Positions 44,779 to 53,828 of a DNA stretch of 64,000 bases are shown here, one piece after another. Source of the DNA: UBA8231 sp036011085 (GTDB taxonomy: Bacteria > Latescibacterota > UBA2968 > UBA8231); contig DASCMS010000073.1 of NCBI GenBank assembly GCA_036011085.1, positions 1 to 64,000 of the forward strand, written 5' to 3'. The position numbers and the translations under genes were made by a program. The notes beneath the pieces are model-generated. The model saw nothing but the letters and a program-made list of their open reading frames with translations. It ran no database searches and was not told where the DNA came from. Each line of letters starts with the position of its first letter. The stretch's first letter is position 1.

Positions 44779-45690
44779 CTACCAGGGTACGGCGTCGGAG
44801 GCTGATACACTGGTCGAGAGACCGAAGATGATCTGGTTGCCGGCGGGGAAGTTCCGTCCCCCGGTGCTGATGCGCAGCGCCGCCTCGATGATCGTATCCC
44901 CGCCGAGGCGCCAGGATGCGGTCGGCGCCAGATAGGTGATCCGTTTGGTCAGCGACTCGGTGCGCAACCCGAAGGATCTGCCGGCCTTGCCGTAGAGCCC
45001 GTCGAGCTTGAGGGCCAGCTGCAACCGCGGCAGCGGGTTGTAGCCCACTTCGGCGTTGACCAGCCACTCGTCACCGGGTTCACGCAGGATCTCGGTGTTT
45101 TCAGTGCGCACGCGGTAGCCCACATCGACGTTGGCGTACGCCGGAAGAGGCCACAGGGAGCGTCCTGCCTGCACGACGATGTCGTAGTCCCACTGACCCT
45201 CGCCTACCGGGATCAGCCCGTCCTCGTTCTTGAACTCTCCCGTCGGGATCTTCACCCCACCTTTCAGGGTCAGCAGGAACGGCTTGTCAAAGAGCCGCCA
45301 GCGGGCAAAGACACGCGTATCGCTGAAACCGGACTCGGCCGGTGAGTCGATGCGAGTGTCGTCGTCGAAGGACTGGTCGAACCACGGCACCTGGAGCCCC
45401 ACATCGATGGCGTCGGTGATGCCGTAGTAGCCCTCCAGGAAAACGGCGGTCGATTCGTAGCTGCCGTTGAAGCGGTACGGCTGGCGACTGCCTGCGGCAC
45501 GGGAGCCGAGAGTGTTGTCGGGCAGCAGGATGGGTTGGTCGGCGTCGGTGTACCACTCGTCCGTCGACTGCTGGAACCAGCTGGCCTTGGCCCACAGTGT
45601 GCCCCTGGGTGTCGTCCAGGCCCCGGCCAGCGCCAGGGTGGGCGTCAGCAGGACGAAGAGACAGAAGGTGGTGATACGTTGCTGTTTCAT
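44779..45690 (-). CDS. Outer-membrane beta-barrel protein
   Basis: The 303-residue protein has a signal peptide (MKQQRITTFCLFVLLTPTLALA). It is then a series of amphipathic strands with aromatic edges (TLWAKASWFQQSTDEWY, AVFLEGYYGITDAIDVGLQV, FLLTLKGGVKIPTGEF, LQLALKLDGLYGKAG), ending in SASDAVPW. The pattern resembles transporter-like barrels of the DUF3187 or phenol-degradation (MetA) type. ATG 45690 is chosen because it starts the signal peptide; the frame opens within hemA. It is divergent from hemA (66 nt) and convergent with hemY (19 nt). Confidence 0.8.
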   Translation of the reverse strand: MKQQRITTFCLFVLLTPTLALAGAWTTPRGTLWAKASWFQQSTDEWYTDADQPILLPDNTLGSRAAGSRQPYRFNGSYESTAVFLEGYYGITDAIDVGLQVPWFDQSFDDDTRIDSPAESGFSDTRVFARWRLFDKPFLLTLKGGVKIPTGEFKNEDGLIPVGEGQWDYDIVVQAGRSLWPLPAYANVDVGYRVRTENTEILREPGDEWLVNAEVGYNPLPRLQLALKLDGLYGKAGRSFGLRTESLTKRITYLAPTASWRLGGDTIIEAALRISTGGRNFPAGNQIIFGLSTSVSASDAVPW

Positions 45691-45756
45691 CACATACACA
45701 GTTAGTTTTGATGTTGCTCTGAGCATACCCCGAATTCGTCTGCCCGTCGGTGATAT

Positions 45757-47046
45757 ATGCACCTTCTGACACTCGGCCTGAATCATACGACGGCACCCGT
45801 CGAAGTGCGAGAGCGACTCGCCTTCGCCGAGGGCGATCAGCCGGATTCTCTGCGCCAGCTGCGCGAGGGCTACGGACTGTCGGAGGTGGCCATTCTGTCC
45901 ACCTGCAACCGTTCCGAAATCTACGCCGCCAGTGACGGTCCGCATCTGGCGCCGGTGCATCGGTATCTTGCCGAGCAGCGCCGACTCGACGTCGCCGACC
46001 TGTCCCCTTGCTTCTATGAGTACGTCGATGCGGAAGCGGCAACACACCTCTTCCGAGTTTCCTCCGGAATCGACAGCCTCGTCATCGGCGAGTCACAGAT
46101 CCTCAAGCAGGTCCGGGAAGCACTAGAAACATCGCAGGCTACCGGTTCGGCGCGCCTGGTCATCAACGAGGTCTTCCAGCGGGCCCTGCGCGTCGGCAAA
46201 CGGGCCCGCTCCGAAACCGACATTGGCCGCGGTCACCTGTCGGTGAGCACCGCAGCCGTCGAGTTGGCGAGCCAGATCTTCGACAGCCTCGACAACCGCA
46301 GCGCCCTGTTGCTGGGCGCCGGCGAGATGATCGAGCTCACCGCCCAGTACCTCGTCGACACGGGGCTCACGCACTTCATCGTCGCCAACCGCACCGTCGA
46401 GCGCGCCGCCGAACTCGCCGGACGCTTCGACGGCGAGGCCATTCCCCTCGACGCCATCGGCGACCGGCTACTGGAAGTCGATATCGTCATCGCCTCGACC
46501 GCTGCGCCCGGGTTTATCGTCGACGCGCAGATGCTGCGCCAGGCCATGAGCCAACGCCGCGGCCGCCCCCTGTTCCTCATCGACATCGCCGTCCCACGCG
46601 ACATCGATCCGGACGTCCGCGGCCTGGATAACGTCTTCCTCTTCGACATCGACGACCTCGAGGGTGTGGTGGCATCGAACCGCCAGGACCGGGAGGGTGA
46701 GATCCGCCGCGTACAGGACATAGTCGATGAAGAACTGGTCAACTTTCTGCACTGGTTCAATTCGTTGAGCGCCGGGCCCTTGATCCGCGCCCTGCGCGAG
46801 CAGGCCGCGGATCTGCAGACCACGGAACTCGAACGGTGGATGGGCAAACTGGGTCACCTGACAGAAGAGGACCGGCGCCTCGTCGAGCAGGTCCTGCGAG
46901 GATACGCCAACAAACTGCTGCACCAGCCCCTGGTACAGATCCGCGAGCTGGCCAACCGTGACGACGGCTATCTCCGGCTCGATACGATTCGATCTCTCTT
47001 CGACCTCGACGTGGCTCCCGAGAAAGACGAGGAGTCCACTTCGTGA
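45757..47046 (+). CDS. hemA: Glutamyl-tRNA reductase
   Basis: This enzyme reduces glutamyl-tRNA(Glu) to glutamate-1-semialdehyde, the first committed step of C5 tetrapyrrole synthesis. The 429-residue protein has GLNHTTAPVEVRERLAF, the catalytic Cys in ILSTCNRSEIYA, GIDSLVIGESQILKQVREA, the NADPH motif ALLLGAGEMIELTAQYL, HFIVANRTVERAAELA, IDIAVPRDIDPDV and the C-terminal dimerisation helix. Its stop overlaps the next gene's GTG start as GTGA, the frequent hemA-hemX arrangement. Confidence 0.97.
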   Translation: MHLLTLGLNHTTAPVEVRERLAFAEGDQPDSLRQLREGYGLSEVAILSTCNRSEIYAASDGPHLAPVHRYLAEQRRLDVADLSPCFYEYVDAEAATHLFRVSSGIDSLVIGESQILKQVREALETSQATGSARLVINEVFQRALRVGKRARSETDIGRGHLSVSTAAVELASQIFDSLDNRSALLLGAGEMIELTAQYLVDTGLTHFIVANRTVERAAELAGRFDGEAIPLDAIGDRLLEVDIVIASTAAPGFIVDAQMLRQAMSQRRGRPLFLIDIAVPRDIDPDVRGLDNVFLFDIDDLEGVVASNRQDREGEIRRVQDIVDEELVNFLHWFNSLSAGPLIRALREQAADLQTTELERWMGKLGHLTEEDRRLVEQVLRGYANKLLHQPLVQIRELANRDDGYLRLDTIRSLFDLDVAPEKDEESTS

Positions 47047-47915
47047 CCGACCTGACCACCTCCTGCCTCGTCTTCCTCGGTGTCTCTCTGGGCATGTACG
47101 CCACGGCATCCCTGCTGTTCCAAGGCCACCTGTGGTGGGGACATGCTTCGTGGGAGCGCTGGGGTCGCAGTACGCTCATCGCCGGCATCGTCATCAACGC
47201 CCTGGGGATCATGCTCCACGTCCTGTTTTCCGGTCAGTACCCTCTGGGCAACATGGTCTCGGTGATTTCCCTGGTGGTCATCACGTTCCTCGTCGCCGGC
47301 CTGCTGCTCGAACGGTTCACCTCCGTGCGACACTTCAATCTCTTTGTCGCCCCCGTTGCCTTCCTTGGTCTGCTCTACCCCTTGCTCATGCCCGTCCGTT
47401 TCGTGGATTCGGGGTCCATGCTGGTGAAATATCCGTGGCTGGGGGTGCACGTTTTCATCACCCTCCTCGGCCATGTGGGTTTCGCCCTCGCGTTCTGCGG
47501 CGCCGGCGCCTTTCTGCTGCAGAGTCGGGCCCTCAAGCGCGGTCGTCTCAACCGCTTCCTGCCCGCCCTCGACACGTCGGCTGCGTCCACCTTCTACGCC
47601 GCTGCTGGCGGCTTCTTCTTTTTTTCTCTGGGACTGGGAATGGGTGTGATCTGGTTGTTCGGGGCACCGGGCGAGTACCTTGGCAGGGGCGATCCCAAGA
47701 TCGTCCTCGCCCTGCCCACGTGGTGTGGTTTCGCCTGGTATCTCTACCTGCGGGGCGTGCAACGGCGGCACGGCAGCCAGCTGAAATGGCTGGTCATCAT
47801 CGCCTTCGTCATCGCCGTCATCAACTATATCGCCGTGCCGCACCAGTTCGGCGACGACCCCACTGCGCCGGCGTCAGCCGTCGAACTCGTGCCCGCCGAA
47901 GGCCTCCCGGTATAG
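47043..47915 (+). CDS. hemX: HemX/CcsA-like cytochrome c assembly family membrane protein
   Basis: The 290-residue protein has eight or so transmembrane helices of the CcmC/CcsA/HemX family. HVLFSGQYPLGNMVSVISL holds the family's conserved region. PWLGVHVFITLLGHVGFALA and GVIWLFGAPGEYLGRGDPKI match conserved helices with potential haem-ligand histidines. HemX proteins are coded next to hemA and influence GluTR levels or haem handling. GTG 47043 overlaps the hemA stop by 4 nt. The 3' end overlaps the convergent nucleotidyltransferase gene by 42 bp. Confidence 0.88.
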   Translation: MTDLTTSCLVFLGVSLGMYATASLLFQGHLWWGHASWERWGRSTLIAGIVINALGIMLHVLFSGQYPLGNMVSVISLVVITFLVAGLLLERFTSVRHFNLFVAPVAFLGLLYPLLMPVRFVDSGSMLVKYPWLGVHVFITLLGHVGFALAFCGAGAFLLQSRALKRGRLNRFLPALDTSAASTFYAAAGGFFFFSLGLGMGVIWLFGAPGEYLGRGDPKIVLALPTWCGFAWYLYLRGVQRRHGSQLKWLVIIAFVIAVINYIAVPHQFGDDPTAPASAVELVPAEGLPV

Positions 47916-48518
47916 CTGGCGGACCTGAGCCGCCAGCGGCGCGTACGCGTCGTCGGCATCATAGATCGTCTCCGCCAGGACCAACACCTGTCGTCTCGGT
48001 GACACTGCCGGCACCGGAATATGGATCCGCTCGAACCCCTTGCTGACAAGATGCGCGCCTGCCTCCGGATCCCGTCGCAGGAACGCCTTGATGGCGGCTA
48101 CGGCACACATGAGGGCACTGTTGGTCGCCGACCAGCTCCCTGGCTTTCTTTGAGGCTGGATGGCTTCCGGGTCATGATCGCGTGATATGATCTCGAGGTC
48201 GATCCGCCAGAACAGAGGCAGAGCGGTCAGACGGGCGAACATGAGCCTGTATGTGGGGTGCGTGGCACTGTCGCGATCGGCACGTAGCGACGCTACCTCA
48301 CCGATTCCCTCCAGCATCTGCCCGACCTTCCGGCAGGCGCCATGGAAATCGGCATCCCCCACCGTCCATCGCAGGTCGATGTCACTGTAGGCGTCGGCCG
48401 TCCCGGCCGCGAGAGATCCGCGCAGCTCGCAGATGCTGTCGGGACAGGCGCCCTGCAGCGCCTCGATGATGGCCGCCGTGGTCCGCGTGCGCTGTGCTAC
48501 GTCGAGTTCCAGCGTCAT
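47874..48518 (-). CDS. Nucleotidyltransferase-domain protein
   Basis: The 214-residue protein has the polymerase-beta/MNT-type motif ELRGSLAAGTADAYSDIDLR near residue 33 with the metal-binding D-x-D. The third acidic residue probably lies in FWRIDLEIIS. An alpha-helical C-terminal part follows (ATNSALMCAVAAIKAFLRRD). Relatives include aminoglycoside nucleotidyltransferases and MNT antitoxins. No HEPN toxin partner is evident next to it, so an enzyme acting on an unknown small molecule or protein is likely. It converges with the hemX-like gene. Confidence 0.75.
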   Translation of the reverse strand: MTLELDVAQRTRTTAAIIEALQGACPDSICELRGSLAAGTADAYSDIDLRWTVGDADFHGACRKVGQMLEGIGEVASLRADRDSATHPTYRLMFARLTALPLFWRIDLEIISRDHDPEAIQPQRKPGSWSATNSALMCAVAAIKAFLRRDPEAGAHLVSKGFERIHIPVPAVSPRRQVLVLAETIYDADDAYAPLAAQVRQLYREAFGGHEFDG

Positions 48519-48589
48519 GGGTGGTGTCTTCTACCGAACGTGCAAATCCGCGGACCGGAGCCGGGCGGCTCTTCAGCGGACTGAGCCCG

Positions 48590-48958
48590 CTACTTGCTGA
48601 TCTTGTCGGCCTGCCGCTTCAGCTGGTCGGCTTTCTTCTTCATGTCGTCGGCCTGCTTCTTCACTTCTGTGGCCTCATCGCGCATGGTTTCCCACTTCCG
48701 CTGCAGTTCGTCAGCCGTCTTCTTCGCCTCGTCGTACTGCTTCTTCAGGTTGTCCGCCTCGCGCTTCATCTGACCGGCCACAGCAGACAGCTTTTCGGCC
48801 TGCGTTTTCAGTTCCTCGGCCTGTTTGCGCATCTCGCCAACAACGGGCTTGTCATCGCCACCCATGCCGGGGATCATGTCGCAGCCGAAGACCGTCCCGA
48901 GCAGGACGAGGAGGCTGACGAGGCGAAAGGAACGCCGTCTGTTCTCAGGCTGACTCAT
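48590..48958 (-). CDS. Coiled-coil lipoprotein
   Basis: The 122-residue product has an N-terminal basic/hydrophobic segment ending in a lipobox, LLVLLGTVFGCDM (Cys near 26). After a short Gly/Asp linker comes a continuous coiled coil with heptads of Lys/Glu/Ala (MRKQAEELKTQAEKLSAVAG, KKQADDMKKKADQLKRQADK). It resembles Lpp-like or membrane-tethered helical lipoproteins, perhaps a structural spacer in the periplasm. It stands alone, 71 nt after the nucleotidyltransferase gene begins and 51 nt before the next stop. Confidence 0.8.
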   Translation of the reverse strand: MSQPENRRRSFRLVSLLVLLGTVFGCDMIPGMGGDDKPVVGEMRKQAEELKTQAEKLSAVAGQMKREADNLKKQYDEAKKTADELQRKWETMRDEATEVKKQADDMKKKADQLKRQADKISK

Positions 48959-49009
48959 GGTGCGCCATAGTAGCTACGGCGCCTGCGGGACGCAAGATTT
49001 CAGTCGGAT

Positions 49010-50155
49010 CTACCAGTCAGCGACGGAACCATCCGTTTCATAGAAATACTCCCCTCCGAGTTCTTCGCTGTACTCGTCGCGACTCACCTGTGCCGCTTTC
49101 TCATCGATTTCGAATCCCAGACCTGGCTTCGTCGGCAGGTCGATGTGGCCATCCTGTACGACCCAGTCGTCGACGAACAGGCCGGCGCCGAGGCCCTGGT
49201 CGATCTGCTCCTGCGCCAGGAAGTTGGGCACCACGGCATCCACCTGCATGGACGCCGAAAAGGCCACCGGCCCGATGGCGCAGTGGGGCAGGATGTGCTG
49301 ATAGTAGACCTCCGCCATGTTGGCGATCTTCTTCAGCTCCGTAATGCCGCCGGCGTGAGATGTGTCCGGCTGCAGATAGGCAGCGGCCTGCTTCTCGATG
49401 ACTTCACGGAAACCCCAGCGTGTGAGCAGTCGCTCCCCTGTGGCGATCGGAAATGGCACCTTGTCGGACACCTGTTTCAGGGCATCGACGTTCTCCTGCG
49501 GAATCGGCTCTTCCACGAACATGGGTCGCATGCCCTTGATTTCGTGGCACACCTCCACCGCCAGTCCCGGGGTCATCTTGCCGTGGAAATCGAAGGCGAG
49601 TTCCACGTCGGGACCCACCCACTCGCGCATGAGGTAGGCCCGCTGCACGAAGTCGTCGATCACCGATGGTGGCTCGTGGCCCCGCCACTTGCCGCCCGGT
49701 CCCGCCTTGAAGGCGTTGTACCCGCCCTGTTTCAGCAGTTTGTCGAGACGTGTCCTCGAGGCGGCAAGGCCCTCATCACTCATGTCGCCGATACCCCAGT
49801 GGGCATAGACGCGGATGCGGTCGCGCACGGCGCCCCCGAGCAACGCGTGTGCGGGGACACCGTAGTGTTTGCCGGCGATGTCCCACAGGGCCTGGTCGAT
49901 CCCCGACAAAGCCGTCATCAACACGTTGCCACCGCGAAAAAAGGCGGAGCGGTAGACGTGCTGCCAGTGGTGCTCGATGCGCAACGGGTCCTTGCCGATG
50001 AAATACTCAGCCAGCTCGTCGACGGAGGCAGTCACGCTCCTCGGCTTGCCCTCCAGCGTCGTCTCTCCCCAGCCGCTGATACCGGTGTCGGTGGTGATCT
50101 TGACGAGCCGCACACGCGGCAGAGGAAAAAACTGTTCGAATGTCGCGATCTTCAT
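49010..50155 (-). CDS. Enolase-superfamily dehydratase (galactonate dehydratase-like)
   Basis: The 381-residue protein is a mandelate racemase/muconate lactonizing family member nearest to D-galactonate dehydratase by motif. It has TGISGWGETTLEGK, ALSGIDQALWDIAGKHYGVP, the metal ligand region LAFDFHGKMTPG (Asp and His), MFVEEPIPQEN (Glu), ATGERLLTRWGF (Glu), QPDTSHAGGITELKKIA and HILPHCAIGPVAF with the catalytic His. It removes water from a sugar acid; the exact acid is unproven. ATG 50155 is chosen because it overlaps the upstream stop as ATGA and begins the family's first strand. Confidence 0.85.
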   Translation of the reverse strand: MKIATFEQFFPLPRVRLVKITTDTGISGWGETTLEGKPRSVTASVDELAEYFIGKDPLRIEHHWQHVYRSAFFRGGNVLMTALSGIDQALWDIAGKHYGVPAHALLGGAVRDRIRVYAHWGIGDMSDEGLAASRTRLDKLLKQGGYNAFKAGPGGKWRGHEPPSVIDDFVQRAYLMREWVGPDVELAFDFHGKMTPGLAVEVCHEIKGMRPMFVEEPIPQENVDALKQVSDKVPFPIATGERLLTRWGFREVIEKQAAAYLQPDTSHAGGITELKKIANMAEVYYQHILPHCAIGPVAFSASMQVDAVVPNFLAQEQIDQGLGAGLFVDDWVVQDGHIDLPTKPGLGFEIDEKAAQVSRDEYSEELGGEYFYETDGSVADW

Positions 50156-50634
50156 CTGTCCACCTTCTCCTGGCGTTTCAAGTTCGCCCACGAGCGGCGC
50201 CTCACGACGGTGGCCGCGTCGGGCAGGTCTTCCCCGGGAGGGGCGATGACGAGCTGCGCCCGGTAGTCCATCCGCGCGATGCCTGTTTCATCCAACGGGT
50301 ACGGATCGATGGCCTCCAGTCGAAACTGGTATCCAGCAACACGGACCGTGGCGCGTTCGTCGCCTTCGTGATGCCGTGTCAGCGTGAATGGCTCGATCTG
50401 GCCGTCGTCGACGCCCACCTGGAACCGCCCCCCCACCTCACCTTCCCAGACGCAGGTCACGCGCGTGGGACAACGGGAATCCTCCACCTCCAGCCACAGC
50501 AGTGTCAGCGCCGGCCCATCCTCCCACGACACGCCGGAGGGGTAGTCGAGAGACAACTCGGCGGCTCTCGTCTCGGCGCCACAGACACAGGCGAGGCCGA
50601 ATCCGAAGATGATCGAAAGGAGGATGCGTTTCAT
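50152..50634 (-). CDS. Small secreted protein of unknown function
   Basis: The 160-residue product has a signal peptide (MKRILLSIIFGFGLACVCGA). Its mature part is beta-rich and includes LTLLWLEVEDSRCPTRVTCV and WEGEVGGRFQVGVDD. The C-P-T-R-V-T-C-V-W-E-G pattern is recurrent in small exported bacterial proteins with a disulfide. ATG 50634 is chosen because it starts the signal peptide; AGGAGG lies further inside on the other side and is not decisive. It is coupled to the dehydratase gene by an ATGA overlap. A remnant of an acylase gene ends 17 nt upstream. Confidence 0.68.
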   Translation of the reverse strand: MKRILLSIIFGFGLACVCGAETRAAELSLDYPSGVSWEDGPALTLLWLEVEDSRCPTRVTCVWEGEVGGRFQVGVDDGQIEPFTLTRHHEGDERATVRVAGYQFRLEAIDPYPLDETGIARMDYRAQLVIAPPGEDLPDAATVVRRRSWANLKRQEKVDR

Positions 50635-50650
50635 GTCCTGGCTGACTCCA

Positions 50651-50731
50651 TCATGCCGTCGCGGGTTCGAGTCGTTGCGCCGTCTCCGCCTCTTTCTCGA
50701 TCCGCGAGAGGTTCCACAGCGCCGGGATGCA
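50651..50731 (-). pseudogene. 3' remnant of a second penicillin-acylase-family gene
   Basis: Reading the minus strand from 50731 to the TGA at 50653-50651 gives CIPALWNLSRIEKEAETAQR followed by LEPATA. The intact acylase at 55786-58191 ends YIPALWDFSRIEREAETVQR followed by LEPLPAS. DNA similarity is also clear over about 66 bp (50666-50730 against 55805-55870). Nothing acylase-like precedes it beyond about 50745, so it is a C-terminal fragment left by deletion of a paralogue. Confidence 0.75.
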
Positions 50732-50876
50732 GTGAGGATAAAGGGTGTTACTGACAGTGCGTCAAGGCAGGTTTGGTCCTGGTCGTGAACCAACGGCACC
50801 CGTCTTTACGCGTTGTGGTGGGCATTGAGAGGCCGGTTGGGGTTGGCGCCGGCATGATGAGACCGCCGAACCCAAG

Positions 50877-51398
50877 ATGGTGCAGAACGGCGGTCGCATC
50901 GGGAGCCGCAACACCTTCAGGCTGATCGCTCTCGGCGACATACCGGCCCGGTCCGGCGAACTGCCGGAGCGCACGTTCATCATCCCCCACCTGCAGCTGT
51001 CGCAGGGCGGTGCCTTGGAACTGGCCGATCGGCTGGTCGAAGCCGTGGACCAACTGGATTCCGTATCCATAGGGATCGCACCACTGATGCGGGATGGTGG
51101 GATGCTGTACAACGGGCGCAGCTGGGAGCTGGCCCCCGGCGCCGGGGGTGGCTCCTTCGGTCACATGCACCACTCTTCCAACAACAGCATGCACATGGAG
51201 CTGCCGCGAACGATCTCCCGAGGCGCCATGCGCGATGGTGGTTGGGGAGAGATCCACCCGTTCTCGGGCGTGAACGGTCTCGGTACCGACGACACGGACT
51301 ACGTCATCATCTGGGGCGCCCGAGACGAAGAGGAACTGGAGGTCATCTGGCTCTTCGTGCAGGCAGCCTACGCGTGTGCTCGAGGGGTGCTACCGTAG
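50877..51398 (+). CDS. Luciferase-like domain (DUF5519-type) protein
   Basis: The 173-residue protein has GSFGHMHHSSNNSMHMELP, WGEIHPFSGVNGLGTDD and VIIWGARDEEELEVIWLFVQ. This pattern (His-rich centre, then W-x-x-x-H-P and a terminal helix) recalls the small luciferase-like domain family of unknown function. No cofactor motif is clear. The start at ATG 50877 is the first in frame, but the ribosome-binding site is weak, and the N-terminus could be misplaced. It converges with the alpha/beta hydrolase (11 nt between stops). Confidence 0.55.
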   Translation: MVQNGGRIGSRNTFRLIALGDIPARSGELPERTFIIPHLQLSQGGALELADRLVEAVDQLDSVSIGIAPLMRDGGMLYNGRSWELAPGAGGGSFGHMHHSSNNSMHMELPRTISRGAMRDGGWGEIHPFSGVNGLGTDDTDYVIIWGARDEEELEVIWLFVQAAYACARGVLP

Positions 51399-51409
51399 TT
51401 CACACCTCT

Positions 51410-52225
51410 TCACGCCTTCAGCGTGCGTTCGAAGAAACCGACGATCCGGTCGTGCGTCAGGCCCCAGTCCCAGCCGTGCTCGATTCCAGGCAAGACATCA
51501 AGTGTCGAGTCCACTCCTGCTGAGATGAGTGCATCGTGGAAGATGAGACTCTCTTCCACGGGCACCGTGGGGTCGATCTCCCCATGCAGAATCAGCATGG
51601 GAGGGCAGCTGGCTGACACGTGGTGCAATGGACTTACCCGTCTCGCCAGTTCTCTATGCTCCGCGGTGGCTCCCCCGACGAAATTGTCTGTCACCTCCTG
51701 CAGCACTCGACTCTGTGCTGCCAGTTCTGGATCTGCCATCCGCTCCAGATCACTCGGGCCACATTGATCCACCGCCGCCTGCACAGCCGTGCTGAACCCG
51801 GCGTTGCCACGAGCGCCTTCGAGATCGGCCAGATCTCCGGTCACCGCCAGCAGAGCCGACAGATGGCCACCGGCAGATCGACCGCAGGTTCCGATTCGGT
51901 CTGCGTCGAAACCGTAGGTACCGGCGTGGGCCCGCAGCCAGCGGATGCCCGCCTTGGCGTCAAAGACGGTCGCCGGTGCGATCGCCTCAGGCGTGACCCG
52001 ACAGTCGACGACGGCCACCGCGAATCCGTGTCGGGTGAAATCGTGAGCCGCAAACTGGGGGCGGAGGTTGACGCGGTTGCTGGCTCTCCATCCGCCAACG
52101 GGGATATGCATGATCGTTGGAAAGGGCGCATCAGAAGAGGGTGGCAGATAGAGATCAAGGTGCAACTCGCCCTCATCATCGTCTGCGAATATCAGATCCG
52201 GGATGACTCGATCCGCGTCGCTCAT
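51410..52225 (-). CDS. Alpha/beta hydrolase (esterase/lipase, BD-FAE type)
   Basis: The 271-residue protein has the alpha/beta hydrolase layout: strand YLPPSSDAPFPTIMHIPVGG, nucleophile elbow GTCGRSAGGHLSALL, acid in LILHGEIDPTVPVEES and catalytic His in LPGIEHGWDWGL. The oxyanion motif reads PVGGW where HGGGW is common. It probably hydrolyses a small ester. ATG 52225 is preferred because AGGGGA precedes it; the frame opens at 52243. It lies 40 nt after the URO-D-family gene stop on the same strand. Confidence 0.88.
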   Translation of the reverse strand: MSDADRVIPDLIFADDDEGELHLDLYLPPSSDAPFPTIMHIPVGGWRASNRVNLRPQFAAHDFTRHGFAVAVVDCRVTPEAIAPATVFDAKAGIRWLRAHAGTYGFDADRIGTCGRSAGGHLSALLAVTGDLADLEGARGNAGFSTAVQAAVDQCGPSDLERMADPELAAQSRVLQEVTDNFVGGATAEHRELARRVSPLHHVSASCPPMLILHGEIDPTVPVEESLIFHDALISAGVDSTLDVLPGIEHGWDWGLTHDRIVGFFERTLKA

Positions 52226-52264
52226 CGTTCCCCTTGCGATCACTGTCTATCGTGTTGGCCGCTG

Positions 52265-53554
52265 TCAGGCCGCTTCGGCCACCACCCGTTGGGCCATGTC
52301 GCACCAGCGCGTGGCACGGTCCACTGAATCAGCTCTCACGAAATCGGCCTTCATTGTTACGGACACACAACACCCCTTGGCGATCTCGAGTGTCTGACGC
52401 AGTTCCCGTTCGGCGCCGTCGAAGTCAGGCTCAGGAAGCTCTACCGGGCTTGGATGAGGTTTGTAGGCAAACACGCACTTGTCGGCCAGCTTCTCCGCCG
52501 CCTCCTCCCGGTCGCCCCAGGGATGCACCGAAACCGAACTCAAACGCGGGATGTTTTCGAACAACAACTCGTACCTGCCGTCCATAGGTTCGCAACACCC
52601 ATAGTCTACGGCCGCAAAGCGATTCATCAGCGGCAGCTGGAACTGCAGGACAAACTCGTGGAAGAGTTCCGGGCTGACGCCGATGCTCTCCTGCGACTCA
52701 CCAAAGCAGATCATGTCCTGCATACGCACAGAACCGGCACTGTCCGGCGGGGCCAGCGGGTCCGCGTAAGACAGGCCCCCGGTGCCGCGGATGTTGTCTG
52801 GACCCATGTTGGCGGTGAACACACCTTCGTCCTCATAGATCTCCCACTCGCGGAGTGTCTCATCGCGGAGGAAGGCCATCATCTGGCGCAGGAACTCGGG
52901 ATTGTCATACATGTCGAGATAGAATTGCTCGTAGCCTCGCAGGTGGATCAACTTCCGCGTCAGCATGTTACGGCACAGTGTCTCGCCTCGCTTGCGGACC
53001 TGCAGGATATCGCCCAGGATCTCGGCTGCCCTCTCCAGGCGGGTGTTGGTGGTCTCGTGGTCGACAGAAATCTGTCGTGGGCGCAGCTTGGCGAAGTCCT
53101 CGGGACTGTTGATCACAGGATCCACCTTGTAGGCGCCGAAATCCTCGATCTCGCCGTAGATCCGTCCTTCTTTGACGCCGTAGTCACCCACGTCGATGAC
53201 GTAACCGATATCCAGGTGGTCCGTGCAGGGGTAGTCGTCGTGGATGAGTTCATGGCGGCGCAGCTTCGCTTGCAGTGCGGCCTCCCACCCTCGGCACGTC
53301 GGATCCTCACACTGGAGATCGGCTTCGCGCAGCGTGTTTCCAGTCTGTGCCAGCACCATGGCTCGTTCGGGCCGGCGCTGATTGAGGGCTTGCCAGAGAC
53401 GCACACGCTCGGCCTGAATCGGCAAGGCGGCGACATCGGCGACGCGCTTGGCCAGATCGCGCAGCAGTTGTCGGTCACCAGCTCCGATCGGTGCGCCGTC
53501 GCCGGCGTTGCTCCCCTGAGTAGAGTTCGTCCCCTGTGATGACTTATCCGGCAT
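52265..53554 (-). CDS. Uroporphyrinogen decarboxylase (URO-D) family protein
   Basis: The 429-residue protein is of the URO-D/methyltransferase clan (MtaA/CmuC-like). Visible are YEQFYLDMYDNPEFLRQMMA, DEGVFTANMGPDNIRGTGGL, VSPELFHEFVLQFQLPLMNR, VDYGCCEPMDGRYELLFENI and VFAYKPHPSPVELPEP. It lacks the N-terminal signature of true HemE, and relatives near catabolic genes are often corrinoid or demethylation enzymes of unknown substrate. Start ATG 53554 is set by GGAGGGG 3 nt upstream. It is divergent from the second ceramidase-like gene. Confidence 0.8.
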   Translation of the reverse strand: MPDKSSQGTNSTQGSNAGDGAPIGAGDRQLLRDLAKRVADVAALPIQAERVRLWQALNQRRPERAMVLAQTGNTLREADLQCEDPTCRGWEAALQAKLRRHELIHDDYPCTDHLDIGYVIDVGDYGVKEGRIYGEIEDFGAYKVDPVINSPEDFAKLRPRQISVDHETTNTRLERAAEILGDILQVRKRGETLCRNMLTRKLIHLRGYEQFYLDMYDNPEFLRQMMAFLRDETLREWEIYEDEGVFTANMGPDNIRGTGGLSYADPLAPPDSAGSVRMQDMICFGESQESIGVSPELFHEFVLQFQLPLMNRFAAVDYGCCEPMDGRYELLFENIPRLSSVSVHPWGDREEAAEKLADKCVFAYKPHPSPVELPEPDFDGAERELRQTLEIAKGCCVSVTMKADFVRADSVDRATRWCDMAQRVVAEAA

Positions 53555-53828
53555 GAGCCCCTCCAATCGCAACAAGCCGGTACCCCGCGTACCGGGCGCT
53601 CAGATGCCGCCCAAACTACCTCCGAGCCAGATCCCTGTCGATATCCTGTCGACGACGAGGCCGTGATCGCTCCCGGCGATCGATGTAGAAGGAGACACGG
53701 CCAAGATCGACTGCGTTGTGCACCTGACGCTTGGAAGATGCCCTGTGACGTCCGTACACTTCCACCAGCAGCCAGGGAGATGTGCCCTGCCCATCCACGT
53801 CGCCACCGAGTGAGGATTCGAGGCCCCC

